Positions 54,082 through 62,664 of a DNA stretch of 64,000 bases are shown piece by piece. The notes beneath the pieces are model-generated. The model saw only the letters and a list, made by a program, of their open reading frames with translations. It did not search any database and was not told where the DNA came from. How positions within the stretch are numbered: position 1 is the first letter of the stretch; each line of letters begins with the position of its first letter. The translations under genes were made by a program, and so were the position numbers. Origin of the DNA: Photobacterium indicum (GTDB lineage: Bacteria; Pseudomonadota; Gammaproteobacteria; Enterobacterales; Vibrionaceae); assembly GCF_003026215.1 (NCBI RefSeq), contig NZ_PYOC01000013.1, positions 62,001 through 126,000 of the forward strand, given 5' to 3'.

Positions 54082-55143
54082 TTATGCGTTGCCTTTCACC
54101 TTCAATTGTAATTCAGCAGCAAAGTTAAGCATGCGATTAAGCGGAATTAATGACTTCACACGTAACGCTTCATCAACGAAGATTTCATGCTTTTCTCCGC
54201 CTTCAACGAGTGCATTTTCAATTGCTTTAAGACCGTTCATAGCCATCCACGGACAATGCGCACAACTACGACATGTTGCACCCGCACCTGCTGTTGGTGC
54301 TTCGACCAATTCTTTATCTGGCACCATTTGTTGCATTTTAAAGAAAATGCCTTTGTCAGTTGCCACGATTAGCTTTTTATTCGGTAGCTCTTTTGCCGCT
54401 TTAATTAGCTGGCTAGTCGAACCTACCGCGTCGGCTAACGCCACAACACTTGCTGGTGATTCAGGGTGAACAAGCACCGCGGCATCAGGATAGAGTGCTT
54501 TCATGTCACGAAGCGCTTTTGCTGAGAACTCATCGTGTACAACACACTCGCCCTGCCACAATAGCATTTCAGCGCCAGTATTTTTTTGAATGTAAGCACC
54601 TAGATGGCGATCAGGCCCCCAAATAATGTCTTTACCTTCACTGTCTAAGTGCTCAACAATTTCTAGGGCAATGCTTGATGTAACAACCCAATCTGCACGC
54701 GCTTTAACGGCAGCTGATGTGTTAGCGTAAACAACAACAGTATGGTCTGGGTGTGCATCGCAAAATTCAGAGAATTTATCAGCAGGACAACCCAAATCTA
54801 GCGAACATTCCGCTTCTAGGGTTGGCATCAGAACATTTTTTTCAGGCGTTAAGATTTTTGCAGATTCACCCATAAAGCGAACACCACAAATGATCAATGT
54901 TTTGGCAGAATGCTGATTACCAAAACGGGCCATTTCAAGAGAATCACCAACAAAACCGCCAGTCTCTTCAGCTAGGGCCTGAATTTCGGGGTCGGTATAA
55001 TAGTGAGCAACCAAAACCGCGTCTTTTTCCTTCAACAACGCTTTTATTTTCTCGACGTGAGTCAGTTTCTCTTGATCAGATAATGGAACTGGTTTTTGCG
55101 GAAACGGGTAAATCGTTTCAGACGAATCGTATGTTAGGCTCAT
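54082..55143 (-). CDS. nadA: Quinolinate synthase
   Basis: A 353-residue [4Fe-4S] enzyme making quinolinate from iminoaspartate and dihydroxyacetone phosphate for NAD synthesis. Three cluster cysteines are expected and visible in LEAECSLDLGCPAD, WQGECVVHDEF and the CRSCAHCPWMAMNGL segment. AHYYTDPEIQALAEETGG near 40-58 is the substrate domain start. Located after the tol-pal genes as in other gammaproteobacteria, but separated by a terminator. Confidence 0.96.
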   Translation of the reverse strand: MSLTYDSSETIYPFPQKPVPLSDQEKLTHVEKIKALLKEKDAVLVAHYYTDPEIQALAEETGGFVGDSLEMARFGNQHSAKTLIICGVRFMGESAKILTPEKNVLMPTLEAECSLDLGCPADKFSEFCDAHPDHTVVVYANTSAAVKARADWVVTSSIALEIVEHLDSEGKDIIWGPDRHLGAYIQKNTGAEMLLWQGECVVHDEFSAKALRDMKALYPDAAVLVHPESPASVVALADAVGSTSQLIKAAKELPNKKLIVATDKGIFFKMQQMVPDKELVEAPTAGAGATCRSCAHCPWMAMNGLKAIENALVEGGEKHEIFVDEALRVKSLIPLNRMLNFAAELQLKVKGNA

Positions 55144-55240
55144 TACTTACTTGCTCATCAGCTAGTCCTTACTATCCGGACATTATACACGGTCTAAAAA
55201 GGAATTTTTAGCTTTCGCATAACCGATTGTTTTATAAAAT

Positions 55241-55270
55241 AAAAAGGCCCACCTTAATCAGGCAGACCTT
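55241..55270 (-). terminator. Terminator after cpoB
   Basis: On the minus strand AAGGTCTGCC pairs with GGTGGGCCTT (with wobble pairs) around a ten-base region and is followed by five T. Confidence 0.7.
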
Positions 55271-55292
55271 AAACATTCGTTTTCTAGGGGTA

Positions 55293-56042
55293 TCAGTTAC
55301 CAAGTTGCTTCAGGCTACCTTCGGCTTGCCGTGAGCTGGTTGAACTTGGGTAAGTCGATATTACTTCTTGGTAATATTTCTTCGCCAATTCAACATCTTT
55401 ACTACGCTCAGCAATAACACCAAGCTTCAATAATGCATCTGAGCGTTTATTCGACTTTTCATCGCTGGTAACAGCTTTGAATTCTTTACTCGCTTCTGCC
55501 AACTGATTTTGAGTGAAGTACAACTGACCAAGCCAATAATGAGCATTCGCCTTGTACGTAGATTCTGGGTATGTAGTTAAAAAGGCATTGAATGCAGTGA
55601 CTGCGCCCGCATAATCTTTCTCTTTTAAGATTAAGTTAACCGCTTTTTCATACGCTTCATTTTCGCTGACATCACCACTGTAGGTTTCACCCGATGCAGG
55701 CTTATCAGCAGGAGCTTTCTTCGCAGCTTTTTGTGGCTGTTGACTTAAAGTATCCACTTCACGGTAGAGTTCACGTTGACGTTCTAACATCTGAGTTAAG
55801 TCATAGCTATTACGTTCAACCAAACCACGAAGTTGATCCATTTCTGAGGCTAACTGATTAAGCTGACGCTGCATATCAAGCTGAACCTGATTTCGAGCCT
55901 CAAGCATCCGCTCCAAACGTTCAAGGCTTGTACCTTGTCCGCTTTTACTGAGTTCAGTAACAGGAGCAGGAGCGGCAACTACTTGAGTCGCCGCACCAAT
56001 CAGCAACGCTAATGCGATATTTCGCACAATGTTACTGTTCAT
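55293..56042 (-). CDS. cpoB: Cell division coordinator CpoB (YbgF)
   Basis: A 249-residue periplasmic protein that links Tol-Pal constriction to PBP1B activity. It has a signal peptide (about 1-23, ending VVAAPAP). An N-terminal trimerising coiled coil follows (about 38-100, LERMLEARNQVQLDMQRQL). A C-terminal TPR domain starts from about 128 (ENEAYEKAVNLILKEKDYAG, YWLGQLYF, KRSDALLKLGV). It is the last gene of the tol-pal cluster. Confidence 0.94.
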   Translation of the reverse strand: MNSNIVRNIALALLIGAATQVVAAPAPVTELSKSGQGTSLERLERMLEARNQVQLDMQRQLNQLASEMDQLRGLVERNSYDLTQMLERQRELYREVDTLSQQPQKAAKKAPADKPASGETYSGDVSENEAYEKAVNLILKEKDYAGAVTAFNAFLTTYPESTYKANAHYWLGQLYFTQNQLAEASKEFKAVTSDEKSNKRSDALLKLGVIAERSKDVELAKKYYQEVISTYPSSTSSRQAEGSLKQLGN

Positions 56043-56059
56043 AATCGTTTACCTGTCTA

Positions 56060-56584
56060 TTAGTAAACTAGAACCGCACGACGGTTCTTAGCGTAGTCAG
56101 CATCAGTGTGACCAAGCACTAGTGGCTTTTCTTCACCGTAGCTAACAATTGAAATTTGGCTTGCAGATACACCTAGAGCTTGTAGGTATTGAGCAACTGC
56201 GTTTGCACGACGCTCACCTAGAGCGATGTTGTATTCAGGAGTACCACGCTCATCGGCATGACCTTCAACAATCACTTTAACATCAGAGCTGTTGCTCAAG
56301 TACTCAGCGTGTGCTTCTAGCATAGCTTGATAATCAGCTTGGATTTCTGCTGTATCGAACTTAAAGTAAACAGTTTGCTCTTGACGAAGCTCTTGACTAC
56401 GTAGCTCTTGCTCAGAAAGTGCAGCTGAACCACCATCTACAGGCGTTGTTACTACTGTTTGAGTAGAACCGTCTGTTGTTTCTGATGCAGCTGAACTATC
56501 AGTGCTATCTGTTGAGCTACAAGCAGCAAGAGTCATCATTGGCAGCGCAATTGCCAAACCCTTTAAAATTTTGTTAAGTTGCAT
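56060..56584 (-). CDS. pal: Peptidoglycan-associated lipoprotein
   Basis: A 174-residue outer-membrane lipoprotein. The lipobox LAAC lies in MMTLAACSS (Cys22 lipidated), followed by a Ser/Thr-rich linker. The OmpA-like peptidoglycan-binding domain is FKFDTAEIQ ... VEGHADERGTPEYNIALGERRA. It binds TolB and peptidoglycan during outer-membrane constriction. It lies between tolB and cpoB. Confidence 0.96.
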   Translation of the reverse strand: MQLNKILKGLAIALPMMTLAACSSTDSTDSSAASETTDGSTQTVVTTPVDGGSAALSEQELRSQELRQEQTVYFKFDTAEIQADYQAMLEAHAEYLSNSSDVKVIVEGHADERGTPEYNIALGERRANAVAQYLQALGVSASQISIVSYGEEKPLVLGHTDADYAKNRRAVLVY

Positions 56585-56620
56585 TTTATATTTCCTTTAT
56601 TATCGCAAAAACGCTAAATG

Positions 56621-57967
56621 TTATAAGAACGGGCCCCAAGAAGGTGCACGTACTCGCCCATTTGTCGTAGGTAATCGAGCTTTAAATCGCCCATCAATCG
56701 ACACTAACGACAGTTCATTAGATTTATTATTTACTGAACTGTAGATAACCATGCCGCCATTAGGTGCAATGCTTGGTGACTCATCCAAAAATGTTTTGGT
56801 TAACACTTGAACCGCACCGGTTTTCAAGTCTTGCTTAGCAATGTTGAAACCCGAATCAGAACGGTTCACCATCACTAAGTAACGACCATCGGGTGTCAAT
56901 TGCCCCCCGAGGTTCTGACTTCCTTGCCAAGTCAAACGCTTAGTCGAATTATCCGCTAAATTTACGCGATAAATCTGCGGTTGACCACCTCTGTCTGATG
57001 TAAAAATCAGAGACTTACCGTCTGGGTCCCAAAAGGCTTCCGTATTATTCGCTCGACCTGATGTGATTTGGGTTAATTTTTTTGTCTCTAAATCTTTAAT
57101 ATAAATTTGCAAACTACCGGTTTTCGACAGCACAATCGCTAATTTTTTGCCATCGGGCGAGAAACGAGGAGAACCGTTATGACGCGGGTATGACGTAACC
57201 AACTCACGAGTACCTTTGTAGATATCCATGATATAAATCTGTGCTTGCTGATTCTCGAAGCTAACATACGCTAGCTTACTGCCATCAGGCGACCAAGCTG
57301 GTGACATCAGCGGCTGCTGAGACTTTAAAACAAGGCGCTCGTTAAACCCATCGTAATCAGCAACACGAAGTTGATAAGGATGTTTTGATTTATCATCAAT
57401 CACGACATACGCAATACGGGTTAAAAAAGCACCTTGCTCGCCAGTTAACTGTTCATAAACCACATCAGAAATACGATGGGCATACTGGCGTAAACGGGTT
57501 TCTTTCACGGTTGCACGATTATTGATGAGCAAATGATCTTTGGTTAATACTAATTCACCATTGGCTAAACCACGGCTTTCACCGCTGGTTAATTGACCAC
57601 GAACAACATCGACCAACTGGTAATTCACAACGTAATTACCGTCTGCGTTCTTGGTGACTTTACCCGTTACTAGCGCATCAACACCCATTGAAGTCCAAGC
57701 GTTATAATCGATCTGCTCTTCGCTATCGGGGGTTTGTGGCATTTTACTTGTCGCCACAGGGCTAAATTTACCACTTCGCTGTAAATCAGATGCAATAACC
57801 GAAGATATATCAGTCGGTAGTTTACCTTCACCTTCCCATGTGAACGGTATAACACCGATTGGGCGGGCTGAGTCGACACCTTCTGTAATCACTAACTCAA
57901 GTTCAGCTTGTGCGATTTGGCTAAAGCTCAGCAGAGCAATACATAGGCCCATCATCCAACGTTTCAT
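56621..57967 (-). CDS. tolB: Tol-Pal translocation protein TolB
   Basis: A periplasmic protein with a signal peptide (MKRWMMGLCIALLSFSQIAQA), an N-terminal alpha/beta domain (about 22-165) and a six-bladed beta-propeller. The blades are shown by repeats of the SPAWSPDGSKLAYVSF and SPRFSPDGKKLAIVLS kind. The start is ATG 57967, with AAGGAG seven bases upstream. An in-frame ATG at 57982 overlaps the tolA stop and is less likely. It cycles between Pal and TolA. Confidence 0.95.
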   Translation of the reverse strand: MKRWMMGLCIALLSFSQIAQAELELVITEGVDSARPIGVIPFTWEGEGKLPTDISSVIASDLQRSGKFSPVATSKMPQTPDSEEQIDYNAWTSMGVDALVTGKVTKNADGNYVVNYQLVDVVRGQLTSGESRGLANGELVLTKDHLLINNRATVKETRLRQYAHRISDVVYEQLTGEQGAFLTRIAYVVIDDKSKHPYQLRVADYDGFNERLVLKSQQPLMSPAWSPDGSKLAYVSFENQQAQIYIMDIYKGTRELVTSYPRHNGSPRFSPDGKKLAIVLSKTGSLQIYIKDLETKKLTQITSGRANNTEAFWDPDGKSLIFTSDRGGQPQIYRVNLADNSTKRLTWQGSQNLGGQLTPDGRYLVMVNRSDSGFNIAKQDLKTGAVQVLTKTFLDESPSIAPNGGMVIYSSVNNKSNELSLVSIDGRFKARLPTTNGRVRAPSWGPFL

Positions 57968-57981
57968 CAATATCTCCTTCA

Positions 57982-59025
57982 TTATTGTGGGCTTACCGTA
58001 AGTCGAATACTACGAAGCTTCTCGACAACCTGAGGGTCATCTGGCATCGGGAACTGACTGACTTTAACAACGGCAGCTTTCGCAGCACGGCAGAGACGAC
58101 TATCCCCACCAGCTTCTGATGCATTAAGTAACAAGCCATTGGTTGATAAGCGCATTGTTAAAATGCACTCTTTACCAATGAAGCTTTGATCAACCAACAA
58201 ATTTTGCTGGATCATCTGAGTATAGATTGCACCATAGCGAGAAACCTCATCAGCAACGAATTGCCCACGAGCACCACCCCGTTGCTCACTTTCCGTTTCA
58301 AGGCCTGAAAACATGTCGTTTAAAGCCGCTTCTTGCTGGCGCTGAAGTTCTTTTGCTTCAGCCGCTTTACGAACTGCTTCTTTGCGTGCTACTTCTGCTT
58401 TACGCGCAGCAGCTTCGGCTTTTTCTTTCGCCGCCACTTGTGCTTTACGTTCTGCTTCCGCAGCTTTACGATCGGCTTCGGCTTTGCGTGTTGCTTCTTC
58501 TGCTTTACGTTGTTGCTCGACTTTTTGTTGCCTTGCTAATTCAGCTTTTTTTGTGGCTTCTTGTTTCTGCTTTCTATCCGCTTCTGCTTTGGCTGCTTGT
58601 TGCTTCGCCACTTTTGTCGCTTCATCGGCTTTACGTTTTTCTTCAGCGACTTTTAGCTTCTCAGCATTCACTCGCTTACGTTCTGCTTCTGCACGGCGCG
58701 TTTCTTGTTCCGCTTTAACTTTATCGGATTTTAACTGCCTTAAGCGTTGTTCTTCTGCTTTACGTTGCTTTTCTAATGACGCTGCTTGCTGCTCAAGGCG
58801 CTTTAATCTGTCTTGCTCCGCTTTTTTGGCTGCTTCACGTTGCTGACGAATTTGCTTGGCTTGTTGATTAACTAACGCTGGATCAACAACCACGGCTTGA
58901 ATCGTACTGCCGGAAGGGTTGGGCTTGCTCATAGAGAAATCCGTTCCCCAAAGCAACGCCACTAACAATAAAACATGAAGAAGTAACGATATGATGACGG
59001 CAGTAGTGTAATTATTATTTTTCAT
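57982..59025 (-). CDS. tolA: TolA
   Basis: A 347-residue trans-periplasmic protein driven by TolQR. There is one N-terminal membrane anchor (about 8-28), then a long Ala/Lys/Glu-rich helix (about 48-240) with many KAEE/RKAEA repeats. A C-terminal TolAIII domain (about 255-347; GKECILTMRLSTNG, CRAAKAAVVKVSQFPMP) contacts TolB and Pal. The compositional bias creates long antisense open frames that are not genes. Confidence 0.95.
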   Translation of the reverse strand: MKNNNYTTAVIISLLLHVLLLVALLWGTDFSMSKPNPSGSTIQAVVVDPALVNQQAKQIRQQREAAKKAEQDRLKRLEQQAASLEKQRKAEEQRLRQLKSDKVKAEQETRRAEAERKRVNAEKLKVAEEKRKADEATKVAKQQAAKAEADRKQKQEATKKAELARQQKVEQQRKAEEATRKAEADRKAAEAERKAQVAAKEKAEAAARKAEVARKEAVRKAAEAKELQRQQEAALNDMFSGLETESEQRGGARGQFVADEVSRYGAIYTQMIQQNLLVDQSFIGKECILTMRLSTNGLLLNASEAGGDSRLCRAAKAAVVKVSQFPMPDDPQVVEKLRSIRLTVSPQ

Positions 59026-59037
59026 CCTACTACCTAC

Positions 59038-59481
59038 CTATTGATCTAATGGTTCGGTCATTAAACCAACAGAACCCACCCCGGCTTGACTTAACGCATC
59101 AAGTGTCTCGATGATGAAAGAGTATGGTACTCGCCCATCACCGCCAACCATCACCAATGATTTAGGGTTAAGCTGTAATTCGGCTTTCACTCGGGTCAAT
59201 AAATCATTAAGCGCTAACCCGCGAAGCATGTCACCGTTATCAACGCTTAGGCCTAAATTACCGTCTTGATCTACTTCAACAATAATTGGCGCGCCTGAAT
59301 TATCGCTAGATAAATCAGCAACGGTTTTCGCAGTTTGAGTCGTAGGCAGTTCAACATCGACCCCTTGTGTAACAAAGGGTGCAGTAACCATGAAAATAAT
59401 CAAGAGTACCAACATCACATCGATATAAGGTACAACATTGATTTCAGCAGTCATCTTTCGCTTTTTAGGTTGATAAGCCAT
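59038..59481 (-). CDS. tolR: TolR
   Basis: A 147-residue ExbD/TolR-type stator protein. One membrane helix (about 17-36) contains the proton-path aspartate in VVPYIDVMLVLLIIFMVTAP, and a periplasmic domain follows. It forms the proton-driven motor with TolQ that energises TolA. Six bases separate it from tolQ. Confidence 0.96.
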   Translation of the reverse strand: MAYQPKKRKMTAEINVVPYIDVMLVLLIIFMVTAPFVTQGVDVELPTTQTAKTVADLSSDNSGAPIIVEVDQDGNLGLSVDNGDMLRGLALNDLLTRVKAELQLNPKSLVMVGGDGRVPYSFIIETLDALSQAGVGSVGLMTEPLDQ

Positions 59482-59487
59482 TGCTTA

Positions 59488-60174
59488 TTACTCCTGATTA
59501 GCGGCAAATGCCTGGCGGTGAAGGATACTTGAAAACTCTTCCATAAAAGTCGCATAGGTATGCTCAAGCTTGGAAACTTGGTTTGTCAGTTTGTTATAAA
59601 ACATAACTGCCGGGATCGCAGCAAAAAGGCCCATTGCTGTAGCAACTAGCGCTTCTGCAATACCAGGCGCAACCATTGCTAGTGTTGCCTGTTTGACTGC
59701 ACCAAGAGCAATAAATGCGTGCATAATACCCCAAACAGTACCGAACAAGCCGATATAAGGGCTAATTGAACCCACTGTTGCAAGAAAAGGTAAGCTGGTT
59801 TCTAATTCATCAACCTCACGTAGAAGCGATACGCGCATTGCTCGGGAAGTCCCTTCCATGACGGCATCTGGCACTTGACCATTGCTGCGATGTAAACGGG
59901 CGTACTCTTTAAATCCATTGTAAAAGATTTGCTCAGACCCCATCAGATCATCTTTACGCGCTTCAACTTCTTTGTACAGTTGTGACAGATCGACACCTGA
60001 CCAAAAACGGTCTTCGAAACGCTCTGCTTTTGCAGCGGCGTTAGACAAAATCTGCGAACGTTTAATGATCATTGCCCAAGAAGCAACTGACATACCAAGC
60101 AAGATTAGCATTACGATCTTAACTAACAGGCTTGCCTGTAGAAAAAGATCCAGAATTGACAGTTCAGCACTCAC
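59488..60174 (-). CDS. tolQ: TolQ
   Basis: A 228-residue MotA/TolQ/ExbB proton-channel protein with three membrane segments (about 14-36, 133-155 and 168-190). The conserved IAEALVATAMGLFAAIPAVM stretch of TM3 bears the proton-path threonines. The GTG start overlaps the ybgC stop (GTGA), so they are translationally coupled. Confidence 0.96.
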   Translation of the reverse strand: MSAELSILDLFLQASLLVKIVMLILLGMSVASWAMIIKRSQILSNAAAKAERFEDRFWSGVDLSQLYKEVEARKDDLMGSEQIFYNGFKEYARLHRSNGQVPDAVMEGTSRAMRVSLLREVDELETSLPFLATVGSISPYIGLFGTVWGIMHAFIALGAVKQATLAMVAPGIAEALVATAMGLFAAIPAVMFYNKLTNQVSKLEHTYATFMEEFSSILHRQAFAANQE

Positions 60175-60578
60175 TTAGAAATCTCCGACATAATAAATTG
60201 AGGAATTGCAGTTGGTTTCATGGTTTCAGGATTGACACAGGCTACCTTAACAGTAGCTTTACACAAGGTATGACCTGCATTGTTAACTAAACCCTGACAA
60301 AATATGATTGATGCTTTTTTTACAGTTTCAACACGTGTTTGTACGATAAGTTGCTCATCTAAACGCGCGCCTTTTAAAAAATCCATATCAATATGGCGAA
60401 TAACAAAGCTCGCCTTATTTTTAAATAGCTCTTGTTGGCTGACCCCGATACTTCTTAATAGTTCCGTTCTTGCACGTTCAAAAAACTTTAGATAATTAGC
60501 ATGGTAAACCAAGCCGCCTACATCAGTATCTTCATAATAAATAGTGATTGGCCATTTAAATATGTTTTTTTCTGCCAT
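60171..60578 (-). CDS. ybgC: Acyl-CoA thioesterase YbgC
   Basis: A 135-residue hotdog thioesterase, first gene of the tol-pal operon. The 4-hydroxybenzoyl-CoA thioesterase-type motif YYEDTDVGGLVYHANYLKFFERARTE contains the catalytic Asp. It acts on short acyl-CoAs or acyl-ACP and associates with phospholipid enzymes in E. coli. Confidence 0.95.
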   Translation of the reverse strand: MAEKNIFKWPITIYYEDTDVGGLVYHANYLKFFERARTELLRSIGVSQQELFKNKASFVIRHIDMDFLKGARLDEQLIVQTRVETVKKASIIFCQGLVNNAGHTLCKATVKVACVNPETMKPTAIPQFIMSEISK

Positions 60579-60746
60579 GTTTAACCCACAATGGTTATAA
60601 AACTAAATGCCTAATAGCGACTTTAAAGGCTTAATTTGCCTACTATACCTAACTTCATCCGCTTTATGAAATATCCCGAAAGCATCTTCAGCAACAACGC
60701 ATGACATTTCTAACAAGAGCTGTATTGTACAGCGTTTCTTTGCTGG

Positions 60747-61014
60747 TTATACCAATTCCATTAATTATCTGACCATTCAGAATACCACTGGGAGTCGAGT
60801 TCAAGGATAGTGTTTGATAGAAGAGTGGTTCTCTTTTGAAATCGCTAGACACAGAAGTGGGCTTCCAGTGATGTTCCCTTTGGGCGAGTTTAAAATACTT
60901 TTATACTGCGTTAATAAATTTCAATTTAGAGCCATAGATCCTCAATTTATCTCCTTGCCTAAAAGCATTTTAACTCTCGCTGAACTGATCAGATAATTGA
61001 TAGATTTGGTATTA
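60747..61014. mobile_element. MITE-like element with ~30-bp terminal inverted repeats
   Basis: The left end (TTATACCAATTCCATTAATT, then ATCTGACCA) and the reverse complement of the right end (TAATACCAAATCTATCAATT, then ATCTGATCA) match at about 28 of 33 positions. The 268-base element encodes nothing convincing (one 60-codon frame without RBS). It lies between the tol and cyd operons. It has the form of a miniature inverted-repeat transposable element; the partner transposase is not in the window. Target duplication is not obvious apart from AT-rich flanks. Confidence 0.7.
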
Positions 61015-61030
61015 AGTATATTTCACGCAA

Positions 61031-61065
61031 AAAAAACAGCCTATTACTCAATTAGTAATAGACTG
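61031..61065 (-). terminator. Terminator of the cyd operon
   Basis: A 12-base stem with one mismatch (CAG-CTATTACT with AGTAATAG-CTG) around a five-base loop. On the minus strand it is followed by a long T-run. It sits 29 bases after ybgE. Confidence 0.85.
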
Positions 61066-61093
61066 CCTATTGTGTATCTAAATGTAACTCTGT

Positions 61094-61399
61094 TTAGTAA
61101 CTAAAACGCAGCCACATAATATAGCTCAAGATGGGTAAGGCGATAAATGGAGTAAACACAACTTGCCAATACCAATGGCGCGGTACAAAGCCCACCCCAT
61201 AGATCATTGCAGAGCAGGTTGCCCATATTAATGTTGGCGATTTGATTAGGTCAAAACCACCAATAGCCTGTGCAAAATGAATAGGCTCCCACACTACCAG
61301 CCCTGCAGATGCTAGCGCCAGCAGAAAGGATAATGCACGTAATAGTGCATTATCAAATAACTGATGAGCCTGTGTGACCCATAAGCTGAGGCTACTCAC
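61094..61399 (-). CDS. ybgE: Cyd operon protein YbgE
   Basis: A roughly 101-residue inner-membrane protein with three hydrophobic segments (LLRALSFLLALASAG, LIWATCSAMIYGVGF and PILSYIMWL). It is conserved next to cydX in gammaproteobacteria; its function is unknown. I prefer the GTG at 61399, overlapping the cydX stop. The ATG at 61429 is ten codons inside cydX. Confidence 0.88.
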   Translation of the reverse strand: MSSLSLWVTQAHQLFDNALLRALSFLLALASAGLVVWEPIHFAQAIGGFDLIKSPTLIWATCSAMIYGVGFVPRHWYWQVVFTPFIALPILSYIMWLRFSY

Positions 61400-61499
61400 C
61401 TTTGTTATCCATATCTTCAGTTGTTTCAAGCCATAAAGCGTTGATGATACCGAATGAGCAGGCTAGCAGAACACCAAGAATCCAAGCGAAATACCACAT
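61392..61499 (-). CDS. cydX: Cytochrome bd-I oxidase small subunit CydX
   Basis: A 35-residue single-helix subunit, too short for normal ORF lists. MWYFAWILGVLLACSFGIIN followed by ALWLE is the CydX/YbgT signature. It binds CydA and stabilises the hemes of cytochrome bd. It starts 11 bases after the cydB stop and overlaps ybgE. Confidence 0.95.
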   Translation of the reverse strand: MWYFAWILGVLLACSFGIINALWLETTEDMDNKGE

Positions 61500-61510
61500 A
61501 GTCTGTCTCC

Positions 61511-62647
61511 TTAATACAGTGAAGTTTTGTTGTCTTCGATAAACTTGCTATCAAGACGGCCAAACATTTTGTAGTAACACCATGAAGTGTACGCAAGAAT
61601 AATTGGCACCATAACAAATGCTACGCCAGTCATAATATTTAGCGTAAGTTCGCTTGATGTTGAATCCCACACGGTCAAACTATTCGCTGGTACTAGGCTT
61701 GAAGGCATAATGAACGGGAACAATGCGAAACCAAATGTCAGAATTATACCTGCCATGGTTAAGCTTGATGTTAAGAATGCAAAACCTGCACGATTAGCAC
61801 GAGAAGCGACAACTGTTAGCAATGGCATAATTACCGCAAGAATCGGTGCAATCCATAGTAATGGATAAGCATCAAAGTTTGCGAACAATGCACCTGTTTC
61901 ACGAATCACTTCTTTCGCTAATGGGTTTGATGGACCATTAGTGATAATTTCAGAAGTAATAACGTAGCCTTCAATGCTTTGAGCCCATACGCCAGCAGCT
62001 GCAAAACATACCGCCGTTATTACAGCAGTGATAGATGCAACGTTACGAGAGCGCTCATGCAAGGCATCTGTTGTTTTCATCTGTAGGTAGGTTGCGCCTT
62101 GAGTCACAATCATCATCAAGCTAACAATACCGCACAGTAGTGCAAATGGGTTCAATAAGCCAAAGAAAGACCCTTTGTAGCTTGGTACCAAGAATTCATT
62201 CAGTACAAACGGTACACCTTGTAGCAAGTTGCCAAACGCCACACCGAAGATCACTGGTGGAACGAAGCTACCCACGAAGATCGCACGATCCCATGCATTA
62301 CGCCATTTTGGTGATTCAATCTTAGAACGGTAATCAAAGCCTAACGGACGTAGCCATAAAGCCGCCAGTGTTAGTACCATTGCGAAGTAGAAACCAGAAA
62401 ACGCTGTTGCGTAAACAAGAGGCCAAGCCGCAAATAAAGCACCACCCGCAGTAATAAGCCAAACTTGGTTACCATCCCAATGCGGTGCAATTGAGTTAAT
62501 CATTACTCGGCGTTCTGTATCTGTCTTACCAATAACGTTAGACAAGATACCTACACCCATATCGAAACCATCTGTAACAGCGAAACCGATGCAAAGCACA
62601 CCAATTAACAACCACCAGATGAATCGCAATACTTCATATTCAAACAT
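61511..62647 (-). CDS. cydB: Cytochrome bd ubiquinol oxidase subunit II
   Basis: A 378-residue integral membrane subunit with eight or more TM segments. The start VLRFIWWLLIGVLCIGFAVTDGFDMGVG and APHWDGNQVWLITAGGALFAAWP contain the conserved Asp, Trp and Asp residues of CydB. It partners CydA. It lies 17 bases after cydA. Confidence 0.96.
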   Translation of the reverse strand: MFEYEVLRFIWWLLIGVLCIGFAVTDGFDMGVGILSNVIGKTDTERRVMINSIAPHWDGNQVWLITAGGALFAAWPLVYATAFSGFYFAMVLTLAALWLRPLGFDYRSKIESPKWRNAWDRAIFVGSFVPPVIFGVAFGNLLQGVPFVLNEFLVPSYKGSFFGLLNPFALLCGIVSLMMIVTQGATYLQMKTTDALHERSRNVASITAVITAVCFAAAGVWAQSIEGYVITSEIITNGPSNPLAKEVIRETGALFANFDAYPLLWIAPILAVIMPLLTVVASRANRAGFAFLTSSLTMAGIILTFGFALFPFIMPSSLVPANSLTVWDSTSSELTLNIMTGVAFVMVPIILAYTSWCYYKMFGRLDSKFIEDNKTSLY

Positions 62648-62664
62648 TGCTTACTCTCCCTGAA

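Noticed and set aside
58227..58846. Long plus-strand frames opposite tolA
   Set aside because: They are antisense shadows of the Ala/Lys/Glu-rich TolA helix, giving improbable Leu/Cys/Phe- or Ala/Ser/Phe-rich proteins.
60814..60996. 60-codon plus-strand frame inside the MITE-like element
   Set aside because: No ribosome binding site, lies wholly inside an inverted-repeat element, and shows no transposase motif.
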